Positions 23,504 through 34,972 of a DNA stretch of 64,000 nt are shown here, piece after piece. The translations under genes and the position numbers were made by a program. Origin of the DNA: Platerodrilus igneus (lineage: Eukaryota; Arthropoda; Insecta; Coleoptera; Lycidae); the NCBI GenBank assembly GCA_036346225.1, contig JARFIW010001108.1:4672501-4736500 (forward strand), in the 5' to 3' direction. Position 1 is the first letter of the stretch; each line of letters opens with the position of its first letter. The notes beneath the pieces are model-generated. The model did not search any database. It was not told the DNA's origin and was given only the letters and a program-made list of their open reading frames with translations.

Positions 23504-24215
23504 GTGGTAAAATCCGTAGAACACTTTTATAAGTACCTGTACGGGAGAAAATTTCATCCAAGAACCGATCACGCAGTTCTGAAGTGACTATTACAATTTA
23601 AAAGTACCAAAAGAACGAATCACCAAATGGATACAAATGCTGCAGGAGTATGTATGACTTGGACGCGGAACACCGTGCTGGTACAAGTCATCGTATTGCG
23701 GATGCGTTTTCGAGATGATCTTGTCTCGAAGATTGTACCAATTGCTTACGGTTAGAAACGGAATATGATCTACTTGGCCAGACTACCGTGATCAATAACA
23801 ATTGGCAGTCTCCACAGCCGAGAACCAAACAGACGAATAACAAAGATATAGATGGGCTGAAAAGCCTGAGAAAAACGTCCAATTTTGGCAGGATATTTGT
23901 TCATTGAGTAGTGCCCTGAAGTCGTACTGGACATAATGGAATTCCTTGAAGGTTCAGGGTAGGAATTGGGTGCAATACTTGGAGAATGGAAATGGATCCG
24001 TGAGTCCGCTTCAAGCGATAGTTATTAAAAGCCGGATGTCGGGGGGTTTTATGTCATCTACATAGTGGAATCTCGGAAAAATACTTTGGCGATAAGAGGA
24101 CTTTGGATAAGGTCCGAGCAAGATTTTACTGGGTAGGTAGTAACGACGATTTCAAAGAGTGGTGCCGCAAGTGTCAGTGGTGAACAACAGCAATATATTA
24201 GATTTAGCGTTTCAG
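23504..24215 (+). pseudogene. old Ty3/gypsy pol fragment, 3' part (RNase H to integrase zinc domain)
   Basis: This resumes the RNase H interrupted at 14114: VKSVEHFYKYLYGRKFHPRT and DHAVLK, a stop, then ITKWIQMLQEY and EHRAGTSHRIADAFSR in other frames (about 23600-23705). Further on, RTLDKVRARFYWVG and EWCRKCQ (about 24090-24180) are the integrase zinc-binding region. The 23.7-24.1 kb stretch between them is too damaged to read. Joining across the nested element restores the expected domain order. Confidence 0.82.
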
Positions 24216-24319
24216 CAAGTTGTATTATTTGGTACACGATTTTTCCAGGTGTTACCTCGTATTGTTGTTGACGGGTTCTAAAAGAATCGTTAGTCTGATG
24301 ATATTTCTACCGAATCACA

Positions 24320-24630
24320 TCAGCCATATTCTGGTTTATAATAGCTGTCTGCTGTTGGTCTGTCTACGGTGCTGCTTATATTCTCCTGGTAGAGTGGAGG
24401 GGAGGGGAGGGGGGATATTCCCGTTCCACTGTTGTACTTGGTTGTTCTTGACTTGGTAGTGTTCAGTTTTACATTTCTATTTCTTAATGTATCAAGAATT
24501 TGTTTCCAAGTTGCTGCAAATAGTTGCATGTCATCGTGGTTGTTCAAATTATTTGTATGTTTTTCTATTTCTATAGCTTTCCTGATGACTTTTTTGTTGT
24601 CTATTTTGTGACTGAGAAAGTGTGGAAAAA
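24320..24630 (-). pseudogene. Penelope-like element fragment, C-terminal GIY-YIG region
   Basis: The minus strand reads KKVIRKAIEIEKHTNN, LNNHDDMQLFAATWKQIL and a serine/threonine-rich tail with GTGISPLP. The pattern (R-x-AIEI-x-KH-x-NN-x-N, then L-x-x-x-W) is typical of the end of Penelope-like endonuclease regions. It is of a different lineage from the copies at 38.8-43.2 kb. An alternative reading is another retroelement C-terminus. Confidence 0.55.
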
Positions 24631-24639
24631 TAATTTATT

Positions 24640-26309
24640 TAGTCATTTTGCCGATAGTAGGTGAGAAACAATTTTGAAATACACTGCATGGTGTGTATTA
24701 ATTAGGTTTAACGCATAAAGCATTATTCTAAAAAAAATTTCATTTATATTTAATATACAAATCGTATTTTAAATATTACGTTTAACGGATAACGCAATAT
24801 TCTAAAAGAAAATTTTCATTTAAATAACTACATTGATCCCAATTTTAAAAGAATACTAACAATGTCTACATAAAAGTGTTAATTTTTATTAATTTTGAGA
24901 TTTCTTATTACGTTTTTTTAACATGTCAAACAATACTGCAAAGTACAATTTGATACTTTTCAATTTATACAACTTCGTGTAAGAGATAGTTTAAACAAAA
25001 TAATTCAAACATCCTTTATAATGATACATTACAGTGTTAATTTATATACCTATCAATTGTTCTCGATTTTGTAAATACTTCTTACCACAATACTTTGCCT
25101 GTCGGAATTAAAAGTATTAATAACTTATTACGATGCAATAAGGGTGGGAAAATGTGTTCATTTGATTGTGTTTTTAATATGTCAATAAAAATATTATAAT
25201 TATTTTTTTAAAGATAATTTGTCAAAAAATAATGTACAGTTTTTAAAAAATATATTTTTTACCTTACTAATTATTAGTAAAGTTAAAATTCCTTTACTGA
25301 AATGAATTTCAAATTATCTTTATTTGCTTACACAAATTTCTTGTGGTTTGAACACTTTTACACTTCTTCATTTTTACTTTATACAATTTCTTATACTGCC
25401 TTGAAACAACTTCGAAACAAGTGTCTAGCATCTTCCGAGTCTCTTTTATATATTTTGAGAGCGTGACGCCAGAGCTGCGCTTTAGCGCATTTCCGTTTGA
25501 AAGAAAATTCTGTTGCCGTATCTTACTGCACTGAATAAGCTCATAAAAATAACTTGATCCATCTTGTTTGCGCCCAATTGATTTATATATTAAATGACGT
25601 AAACACCTTAATCAACATGAAAGTATTAAATTTGTATAAATGTTTTAATGTTTTAAATAAGAGCACGCGAGTTAGATAAAGTCGCAGAAATATTTAATTA
25701 TATTGATAAAATTTGAAGAATAGGCGATTTAAAAAACATTTCTACTTAGAGGTGCTTTCAATAAAAATAAGCGGTTGTAATAATAGTATTACATCCCATT
25801 AGTACGTAAAGAAAGTGATACAATAATTCCAAAAATACCTGTGGATATTAAATAAAAAAAAGTATATCACAATAAAAATCCAAAAATGAAAAAGGTTTGT
25901 ATCTGTTAATCAAGTTCATCTGAAGGAAGTTGCGCCACAGGGCTCATCAATCATCTCTATTTCAAGATGTCACGCCACAGGGTGCCCACCAATTATCTTT
26001 AGTGTACACATGCTTCGCTTACGTTCTAATGTAATTATTCTGGTCAGAGGAAAACCAATTGGCGCTACAGTATTCCTTTTAGCTAAACACATACTGGGCC
26101 AATTAGAGGTAGCTCTAAGTTTTTTTTCTGTTGTTATTCATTGTTAAAATTATTTTTACAATACAGGTTAGGTACACAAGAGGTGGAGTTTTTTATTTGT
26201 GTTTAGTTTAAATTAGTAGAAGAGAAGGGCGTAAGCGAGGCTCTATCACCTGTAACAGCAATGATAACCGCTTTACCGTTACTTAGAACGCCCACCTTCC
26301 AGGAAAGCT
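24640..26309. other. non-coding AT-rich DNA
   Basis: No gene supported. About 24705-24830 holds two diverged tandem units of roughly 80 bp (GTTTAACGCATAAAGCATTATTCTAAA type). A CpG-containing patch lies near 25460-25500. Nothing else recognised. Confidence 0.45.
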
Positions 26310-26600
26310 TTATCTGTGTTGATTCCTTTCAGGTGGGTTGGCGCTCAAAGATAAAACATATACAAAAAGAACGTTTAAAGACCTTTCGTAAGCATAAAAG
26401 TATTTAGTAGAATTGTCAGAATTTGTATACCCCTAAAAGTAGTATATTTGCTTTCATAGAATCCATCCCGCACCACTGAAAGTCAGCCGGTGCACTAATT
26501 TACTGTTACGGCATTCCTCCCCATTCAGAGTAAAATTAATTCAGAAACGTAACGTCAATTCAGCATGTAACACGGTTTGTGTTAATAAGAGCGCCAATAG
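26310..26600. repeat. unclassified dispersed repeat 3, copy 1
   Basis: Collinear with 53335-53560: AGGTGGGTTGGCGCTCAA, TTTAAAGAC, CCCCTAAAAG, the ATAGAATCCATCCCGCACCACTG block, and AACGTCAATT...GCATGTAACACGGTT. Its GC-rich centre also resembles the end block of repeat 1 at 9.05 and 12.85 kb. TTGGCGCTCAA near 26337 could be an old primer-binding site, which would make this an LTR/leader junction; that is inferred. Confidence 0.5.
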
Positions 26601-26863
26601 GGAGAATGCCCCACTGGAATTTACTCCTCGGATCGTCTGTGAATAATGGTACACTAATTGTAACAAAACGATATTACAAATTATTTGCTTCACAGAAGAC
26701 ATCACAAAATCTAATTTTAACATACCAATTGACTAATGTTAAAAACTATTATAAAATATTTATTCGTTTGGAAAATGAACAAATATTAATTAAAGAGAAA
26801 CTATCACTGCAAAGTTACCTAAATAGTGTCAAAAAAGGAAAATTGTTGAAAATAGTCCAATAG
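26579..26863 (+). CDS. hypothetical open frame of unknown origin
   Basis: A 94-codon frame using a non-ATG start (GTG/TTG type) begins inside the repeat-3 end and runs to TAG at 26863. It is rich in K, N, L and I, with no recognisable motif, signal peptide or membrane segment. Given the surroundings it is either part of a decayed retroelement or chance. I do not assign a function. Confidence 0.15.
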   Translation: MLIRAPIGRMPHWNLLLGSSVNNGTLIVTKRYYKLFASQKTSQNLILTYQLTNVKNYYKIFIRLENEQILIKEKLSLQSYLNSVKKGKLLKIVQ

Positions 26864-26869
26864 ATTCAA

Positions 26870-27796
26870 ATTATGACAATAATGCAGCAGCCACTAACCC
26901 AGAAGGCAACTCTGCATTTTATGTCAATAACTGAAATAACGCCACAAATTCTACAATTCAAATATGAAATTATATGACAGTTACATGATTTCAAAGGTTT
27001 ATGTGAAGTAACAACTGAAGTAAAAAATTAAACAAAAACAGTATTATTGATCTACTATTCATTTTTATACATTATTTGTCTTTTTTTACATTGTGTGTTA
27101 TTCTTTATAATTATTTTACTGTAAGAATTTTGTAAAAAATACAATCAGATCAATTAGGAAACCAAAATGAAATATAGCAATTTAAAGCGTTGGCGTTCCT
27201 TGAAATAGAAACCGAACTCCAAAAAAGGAAAATTAATCTTAAACGAACAAATTAATATTGAGGTACCCTGTATATTCAGATTTCATGAATAAATTTTTAC
27301 CTTTATAAAGGGTAATAAACCTGAAATCATAAAAGTAAAGTTTTATTTCTGTGTAATACATATAAGAACGTAACTCAAATTACTCGCTAAAAGGGGAACA
27401 ATTTTCAATATTACGTAGTATAAAGTCTAAATAACGATGTAAGCATGAATAATTATCCGAGTAGTTGTGTAAACAGATAATTACAAAGTAAATTTTCAGA
27501 GTAAGTCATTTGAAAAAAGCATTTGCAACAATTTAAGAAGGAATGACAGGGAAATTATTAATTTGCATGTTCCATACCATAATTATCCCAAATCTAGTAG
27601 AAGTTTTACAAATTTCAGTAAAATTAATATTACAAGGACATATGTGTAATTATAATACAAAGTAACACCCCCCCTCTCCTCCTCCACAACATATCATAAG
27701 CATATTCGGACAATGTAGTTCATTACGTAAAAACACAGACGCTTAGTTAATGGAACACACAAATATCAAGTTACAAATAATTTACTCATAAATTTA
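26870..27796. other. non-coding, nothing recognised
   Basis: AT-rich DNA with one C-rich patch (about 27665-27690). No feature supported. Confidence 0.45.
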
Positions 27797-28168
27797 CTCT
27801 AAATTATGCATGCATCTGCAAAATTTACAGCCCGTTTTGACATTGTGAAAGACATAAATTTTGCTTGTACTTAGCGATATTAGTATCGCATCTCTTACAA
27901 TCTCAGCAGAAAATTTACAATTTCTAGAGAATAAAATGCAGTGGGTTGCTCGCACGGATGTCCAATAAAAATAAAGACCTTTGTTGACTCCTTGTGAAAT
28001 ATGAATGAAAAGCGTATCCGCAATGATTATTCATATAGATCTTTAGCTTCTGCGAAAAATAAATATTCATGAACTACGATTTGCGAGTTTTTTTCAGGTA
28101 TAATGTAACTAAAATATTTCCAACACGACGGAGAGAAACTTTACTAAGATTTAAAACTATAGATTCAT
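27797..28168. repeat. 373-bp dispersed repeat 2, copy 2
   Basis: Same orientation and near-identical sequence to 13342-13714, with the same two ends. Here it directly precedes the LINE copy on its 3' side. Confidence 0.75.
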
Positions 28169-28393
28169 CATCATCAATCAGGTCTTCCTTCAGTCCTGGA
28201 TCTGGTTAGACGCGTACCCTCATTGTTTCCTATTCTGAGTTAACCTACTCATTTCCCTGAAATTCCCACAGCCTACATCTTCCACTATCTGTGTGCAACA
28301 CTCTGATATAGGTCTACCTCTACCTCTTTTTCCTATTTATGCTTGTAATATATCCCGCACTATTTCTCAAAATGCATTAGAACGTATCCTGTC

Positions 28394-29379
28394 CAGAGAT
28401 GAAATGGGTCACTGAAAAAGTGACCCATGACCCAGTAACCCAAATAGATATGTGACTCACGACCCATTGACCCTCTGACCCAAATTGACCCATGTGACCC
28501 AAATTGACCAGGTAACCCAAATTGACCCGGTGACCCAAATTGACCCATGTACCCAAGATAATTTACGTCTACGCTTATCAAATATTGCCATCATCAAAAT
28601 ACTTTATTTATTTTAAATAATCACATAAAATGTAAACAAAAGCACTAAAAATAAGAAAGAATTATAATATATAAATACAAATTATCTTATGAACCTACGT
28701 AATAAAAGAAGGTTACATCACTTGTGAATTTATGATGACTAGGCTATATTTTTAAAATTCCGTTTTTTAAAGAATCTGAAACAATAGGTTGACTTTTTAC
28801 GGCATCAGCCTTGAGTTGTGCCCTATCTTTGCGTGTAATTTTTAGCACAAGAAAAATGTCTCTCTGACTCAGCAGATGAAGCTGGAATTACTAGGATTTT
28901 TTTGGAAATTTTGCTTAGAAGTGGGTACTTCTTTTTATTAGCACCCGACCATTTTAAGAAATCAAATCGTGCTTCATCATTATCCTTATCGCCATTAAAG
29001 GGACCAATTAAACTTTTGTAAGTGCGTTCTTCGTTACTTATAAAATTCCGCAGTTTTCTTCGGTCTGCTGTTTTAAAATCTAAAGTTCGTGTAGAAAGTA
29101 ACTAACTGAACCAAAAACTTTATGTATGATTTTGTGAACGTACTTAATAAACTGACCTGAAAGTTCACTAAATTATGGCTTTACCTAGAGAAAGCCAATC
29201 TATCACTTTAATAATTTGGATCAATTTCGGTCACCGGATCAATTTGGGTCGCCGGGTCAATTTGGGTTGTCTGGTCAATTTGGGTCACCGGGTCAATTTG
29301 GGTCGATACACATGACCCATTGACCCGATGACCATTTGAACCCACTGATCCACTTGACCCATGACCCATTTCATTTCTG
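28394..29379 (-). mobile_element. hAT deletion derivative with subterminal repeat arrays
   Basis: The ends are CAGAGATGAAATGGGTCA (left) and the inverse of CAGAAATGAAATGGGTCA (right), a 17 of 18 match. The 8-bp duplication ATCCTGTC flanks the element (28386-28393 and 29380-29387). Inside each end is an array of 17-19-bp units around GACCCAAATTGACC (28460-28556) or its inverse (29217-29314). The centre keeps only the C-terminal dimerisation part of a hAT transposase, so this is a shortened, non-autonomous copy. Confidence 0.92.
28780..29095 (-). pseudogene. hAT transposase C-terminal (hATC) dimerisation domain remnant
   Basis: The minus strand reads RTLDFKTADRRKLRNFISNE, ARFDFLKWSGANKKKYPLLS, then KISKKILVIPASSAESERHF, the hATC signature (IPASSAESER). 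A one-base shift follows, after which TRKDRAQLKADAV is readable. The N-terminal and catalytic parts of the transposase are absent. Confidence 0.88.
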
Positions 29380-29650
29380 ATCCTGTCCTATTTTTCCTAT
29401 TTTTTTGTTTTCCACAGATATCTTTATTCCCCTACTATTTTTATGACCTCTTTGTTATTAACTTTGTCTATCATCTTCATACATCTAAAGCACAACATTC
29501 CAAAAGGCTTTTACCGATATACTGTCTGCTTCTCCTGCTGCCCCTATTTCATAGACGTACTGGGCTGTGCTCTACACATATGCTTTCAACAATATTCTCT
29601 TTGTTTCTATGTTTGTTGTCTTCGAACATAGCCGCAGCTCTTTCTTGTTA

Positions 29651-30220
29651 GATGCAGTTCGGTTCCACTTCTATTGTTTATAAATATATACCCTATTTCC
29701 CATATTTAGTAGTATGTGAAGGGGGTAAAGAGCCTGCGGCTATCAAGATCCCCCAACACTTGAACATTTGCCGAATTATTACTTTTCTAATATATTCTTT
29801 AGCACAATCAGCATTAGTTGAAAATATTTCAAAACCAACACTTGTAGTTGTTTATAATAATCATCAGATTCAAGTGCAATTATTTTTTTCATCATTAAGT
29901 TTTCCGTCTTGAAACTGGTTGGACGCGTATCTTCACTTATTTCTATTCTGAGCTAGCCTACACCGTACCCCGAAATTCCCACAGCCTAGATACAATTCGG
30001 TTCCCCTTCTGTTGTTTTCTAATTATATGCCCTATTTCATCAGGATACAGTGGTATGTGAAGGGAGTTAAGCAGCCTGTTGTTACCAAGGATCCACCAAC
30101 ACTTAGACATTAGTTGAGAATATTGCAAGACCAATACCTGTAGTTGCTTATAATATTCATCAACTTTAAGTACAGCAATTTTTTGTCGTCATTAGGTTTT
30201 CCATCTTCTAATTGGTTGGA
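29651..30220 (-). repeat. tandemly repeated LINE 3'-tail segments
   Basis: Two related segments begin GATGCAGTTCGGTTCC (29651) and GATACAATTCGGTTCC (29989). Both share AGTATGTGAAGGG, CAACACTT, CCAACACTTGTAGTTG-type text and a GGTTGGACGCG tail (29920 and 30217). They sit between LINE copy 1 and the longer copy 2, so the 3' region of the LINE is present about three times in a row. Confidence 0.7.
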
Positions 30221-32960
30221 CGCGGATCTCTATTGACTTCTATTCTGAGGTAGTTTGCAGATTTCCCTGAAATTCCCACATCCAACATCTTTCATTATTT
30301 GTGTGCAATAGTTTAACCTAGGTCTACCTCTACTTCTTTTTTTTCTATCTCTGCTTCTAATATATTCTGCACCATTCCCTCATGCATTAGTATATGGCCT
30401 ATCATCCTATCTCTCCTACTTTTTACTGTTTTCCACATACTTCTTTCTTCTACCATTTCTAGTACCTCTTTGTTCTTAACATTGTCTGTCCACGATAGCT
30501 TCATCATACGTCTGTAGTACCACATTTCAAAGGCTTTTATCTTTTTCCTGCCCGCTTATCCTACTGTCCAAGTTTCACAGCCGTTCAGTGCTGTGCTCCA
30601 CACATATGTTTTAAGCAATTCCTTCCTTGTTTCTGTGTTTGTTGTCTTTGAACACAGTAGTTGCTTTTTCTTGTTAAATGTAGCACGACCTTGCACTAAT
30701 CTTTTTTATGTCTTTTGCGCTATTCCTTTCTCTTGCAAGTTTTCTTTACCTATTTGTACTCTAGTTTTTAATTGATTTTCCCCTTCTTTGCATACTAGTA
30801 GTTTAGTTTTATTTTTGTTAATTTTCATACCGTATCTCTCTGTTAGAACTGTTTCCATTTCATTAAGGGCAGCTTCTAACTCTTCTCTGCTCGATGCTTA
30901 TACCGCTATATTATCTGCAAATCTAAGCATATCAATCTTTTGTCCCTGAATAATAATTCCAAATTTCTTCTTGCATTGGACAGTATTCATTTTGTCTTCG
31001 ATGTACAAGTTAAAAATTAATGGCTATAGGGCACATCCCTGTCTCATCCCTTTCGTAATATTTACTTCTCCGTTCCTGCTCTAATTCTTTTCCCGCTGTT
31101 TGCTTTTTGTATAAGCTATGTACTATTCGTATATCCCTAAAACACATTCCAATCTATTTGAGTATTTCGATCATTTTTGTCCATTTTACATTGTCGTATG
31201 CTTTTTCCCGATCTACAAACGCTGCTATATACACGCTTCACAATTTTTTTTTGTTTTCTCCATTCTCACCCTCAGTGTTCCCCTGTTTCGTCTGAACCCA
31301 AATTGATCTTCTCCTAGTACTTCTTCAGCTCGTTTTTCCATTCGTCTTTGTACAATTCTAGTTAATATGTTTGACACATGTGCTGTCAAACTTATTGTTT
31401 GAAAATTTTCACATCTATACGAACCTCCTTTTTGGTATAGTGACTATGATGTTACGTTTGAAATCTTTTGGTATTTCGCCTGTTTCATACGTATAGCTTA
31501 CGAGTTGGAAGAGACGTTCTGTTACTGCTTGTCCGGTGGCTTTTAGAGTTTCTGCTTGTACCTTATCTGCACACGGTGCCTTACCATTTTTCAGACTTTT
31601 TAATGCTAATTCAAACTCATCTCTAAGTATAGGATATCCCAAGTAATCCTCTTCAATGTCGGATTGCTGTTCTAATTATGTTAGTTCTTCTCCTACATAA
31701 AAATTCCCTATATAATCTTGCCATCTATCCACTTTCTCTACATTTTTTATAATGACGTTTCCTCCACCGCGCCTTATATTTTTGCTATATGGTTTTATAT
31801 CCCTACAATTCATTCTAATTAATTTGTATGCTTTTCCGTCTTTCTTATTTCCATCTTAGTTTGAACCTCTTTGCACTTTTCATCAATCCATTGTTCTTTA
31901 GGTTTCTTGAATTTACGAATAATTTCCCATTTTATGGCTTTGTGTCTCTGTTTTCCTGTTTCATCTAATCTATTTTTGTATTTTCGTCCTTCTTCTCCAT
32001 AGTTTCTTTTTTTTTTTTTGTATATACCCCAGAATATCTATAGCCGCCAGACCTAAGCTGGATTTAATGTTATTCCATTCTGTTTCTACGTCCTTAGTAT
32101 AAGAAATTTTCTCGATATCTTTTAGCAATTCATTTGACTTTTTTCAAATCTTTCGTGGATATCTTTATCTTTTGGTTTCTCAAAGTCAAAGTGCTTTTTC
32201 CGTTCCTTTTTTCAAATTTTTAAATTTAAGAGCAGCCTTAATAATTACGATGTTGTGGATAGTGTCTCTATCTGCTTCTTGGAAGCTTGTACAGTCTTTT
32301 ACTTGATTCCTAAACTGTCGTTTCTCGTGCCTAACCAAATAATAATACTACCGCTATTTCCCAACCCTCACCTACTACTGCATTAAAATCCCCCGTAATT
32401 ATTAAATTTTCATGCCCTTTATATATCTTAAAATGTCTTCAACATCTTTGTAGATCACCTCTACCTTTTCCTCACTGTAGCTACAGGTGAGTATGTATAC
32501 TATGTTTTATTACCGTATTTACCGGTTTAGATTCTAATCTAACCATGAGTACTCTTTCGTTTTTTTTGTAAGTAGTTTTCTACACGTTGTCCTATCTTTT
32601 CGCCCGAATTTTCTTGCTCTGATTCTGCATGACTTACTCTAAAGTTTCCGCTCCAAAAATCCCCCGTCTCTGCCTACTGAACTTCGCTGATCCCTACTAT
32701 GTCTTATACTAACATATACATTTCAATTTTTAAGTTGTCTGGATTACTTACATGTTTCATACTTCTGACATTCCACGCTCGGGCTCGCAGAATGTTCACG
32801 ACTCTTCTTTTATATTTTCCGATTACATCCCCCGAAGTAGTCCCCTTCCGGAAATCCGAATGGCTGACTATTTTAACTCCGTTTTTTTTACGCCAGAGGA
32901 TGCTTTACTACTTTGGTTGGACCTGTAGTTTGGCTCTTTAGATCACTGAAACGCGTAAGC
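30221..32960 (-). pseudogene. APE-type non-LTR retrotransposon (RTE-like) ORF, decayed
   Basis: Read on the minus strand from 32960 downward. An endonuclease/exonuclease/phosphatase domain comes first: RARAWNVRSM near 32790, then DIVGISEVQ, then LIITGDFNAVVGEG near 32400. RT begins near 31640 with FELALKSLKNGKAPCADKVQ and GEIPKDFKRNIIVTIPK. The palm follows (QFGFRRNR-like text near 31300) to about 30850. The C-terminus has SMWKTVKSRRDRMIGHIL near 30400, a tail commonly found in insect endonuclease-reverse transcriptases. Frameshifts and stops are frequent, so the copy is dead. 5' sequence beyond 32960 was not identified. Confidence 0.85.
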
Positions 32961-34507
32961 CATTCCACCACTAGTAATCTAGAACTTCTTCAACGTGCAG
33001 GTCCATTCGGAATGGAAAACTATAGTTTAGTAAACTGAAATATGAACCAGATGGGGCTTGCATAAAATTAATATCAGGCGCGTTGTTGTATACTTGTATA
33101 GGATGCCGGTCTTGTTACCCAATTAGATATTTAGATTCATAATTCCGCTATGGTTTTTAGTTATAGGCGACTAACATTGTAACCACTTTTTTTAAAGGAA
33201 AGAATTGGTTGTTGAAACAAATTAGAAATCTATAAAAAAAATTTGAAAAATCCGTCCAGACCACTTATTTACAGCAATAGATCGATCTTCAATTTTTAAT
33301 AAGTCCTTGATCTCATATGGAAAACAACAAGCTTGTTATTTTCTAACTTGAGTCAATCACAACGTTAAGTTCAACATTTCGTATCCACAATCTTACAGAA
33401 TACAAACCAGCTCTTAAGAAACCTGCATTGTAAAGTCACAAATAAAAATTTAATCTATCAAAGCCCGTGTAAACACCTTATGGTTCAGAAAATACATCAT
33501 AGTTTCCAACTTGTTTCATACATACGGTGCGTGGGCTTTGAAAGTTTTATTCTGATAAGACTTCCCCCGTTTCAACTATCTTGGGAAGTAATTTTCTTAA
33601 TCCGCTAGATAGTTTTTGGACCTTTGGGGGATTCTTTTTAAAAACATTTATTTCCCAAAATCATTTCTATCAAATTTATTTTCAAGCAGTAATTACAAAA
33701 ATGGTTTAACAACTTATACGTTATGTTCATTAACGTGACTTTTAATTTAACAAATTAAATAAAAGTTAATATTTTAATAATTACCAATGAGCAGCTTGAA
33801 CGACCAATAATGCTAAAGTTATGAAGTTTGAGACTGACTGGCCATCAGGGGCTCCAAAGGGTATTTATGTAATTCCTGCTCTTACACAATCTTGTGGGAA
33901 AGTGCAGATCTCACCGTCTGCTATTTCTTAATAACATACAATGTCTTGTTCTAAGTAATGTTTTAATTAAGACTGCTTTATTGTAGTTCCTTGTATCTGC
34001 ACCTGAAGTATCAGGTTGCGTCTAGAATACAAAGTAGTTGCTTCCGTTTTCATGTCTGATATGAACTCTAACCTTTAATATTGTTACCTTCAATTAATAC
34101 ATTGTAACATACTATTACTAAGACATAATAATGCGTTTAATTTTATATACATATTAATATGGGTGATTTGTAACTTGCTCACTTCCACTACAACTTCGAG
34201 ACAAGCGGGCTGGAAAGTCGTTGATGGTGAGACTGCTGTTCAAAAACTTTAGTTTCTTAATCGGTCTTTATTGCAACGCTAAACTCTTGTGGGGTTAACT
34301 ACACCAATGATGAGACCACCAGATCGCAATTGTTGAACAAAATCCATCGCATACCGCATTAGCTTAGGGCCGACGCCTTGTGACCATACCGCCGGGACCT
34401 GTGCCAGACCAACTTGAAGGCTGCCGCCAACCAGTGCTTAAGGGTGAGTGACTTTTTGTTGGACCCCAAAAGATAATATATATTATCTTCATTTAATAGT
34501 TGTTGAA
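32961..34507. other. non-coding, nothing recognised
   Basis: No gene supported. A slightly GC-richer patch at 34340-34450 (with GGCTGCCGCCAACCAG) precedes the gag-like fragment and may be leader sequence of the same relic. Confidence 0.4.
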
Positions 34508-34972
34508 AATGGGCAGTTACAAAAGAACATATTTTAAAAACAAAGAATGGGAGGTAAATTAAGCCTTCACATTTCTTAGTAGAAGAGACTGATTATGAAT
34601 TAAAAATTAGGGGAGTCTATACGTCTAAAAACCAAAATGAGAAGAGAAAAATTTTAGGCAAGCTGTTGGAGCGTGAAGGGACGTATTTAGGGAGCTTCAT
34701 TGATATGACTCAGTTCAAGTACGACATTACATGTGAACAAAGTTATTCATGCCACGCTGTCTCGTATTTCAACATTATTAGCTAACACCACTACTGAAAT
34801 TAAGGAAAGTTTATCATTTCGTTTTCAATCTCGAGTAAATCATGTAACGTGCCGTATAAAACGTTTCACTAAAGATCTTATATTTACGCCTGACCAACTC
34901 TCATGGAGGAACGAAGCTTATGCAACTATCTTGCAGCTCGATATAGAATTAACGAAAAAATTTTTGTTTTAA
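34508..34972 (+). pseudogene. relic gag N-terminal fragment related to 16410-16832
   Basis: In two plus frames it reads FLVEETDYELKIRGVYTSKN, EKRKILGKLLERE, then IKESLSFRFQSRVNHVTCRI and EAYATILQLDIELTKKF. This parallels the first ORF of the 14-23 kb element segment for segment (LIEELEYELYIRSI, KRKLLARQLR, DSLYKRIMSRLAHVCGRI, SYSTALLLDAELHEK) at low identity. It is a fragment of a related but distinct Ty3/gypsy family; I see no pol downstream. Confidence 0.7.

Larger units (their letters stand above)
28169..29650 (-). pseudogene. LINE copy 1 (3' part), split by a hAT insertion
   Basis: 28169-28393 and 29388-29650 are successive parts of one LINE 3' region in minus orientation. They match 30221-30640 block for block (AAATTCCCACAGCCTACATC; GTCTACCTCTACCTCTTTT; TTTTGTTTTCCACA; ACCTCTTTGTTATTAAC). 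The two parts are separated by the 986-bp hAT element and its duplicated target site. The coding content corresponds to the extreme C-terminus of the LINE protein. Confidence 0.8.

Noticed and set aside
24220..24459. 79-codon plus-strand frame rich in L and C
   Set aside because: Overlaps the Penelope-like remnant on the other strand, which has family motifs.
28360..28581. Minus-strand frame encoding GQFGLPGQFG-like repeats, resembling a structural protein
   Set aside because: It is the translation of the subterminal repeat array of the hAT deletion derivative, not a gene.
29361..29912. Plus-strand frames of 62-96 codons with hydrophobic stretches
   Set aside because: Shadows of the minus-strand LINE; T-rich antisense gives F/L/S-rich translations.
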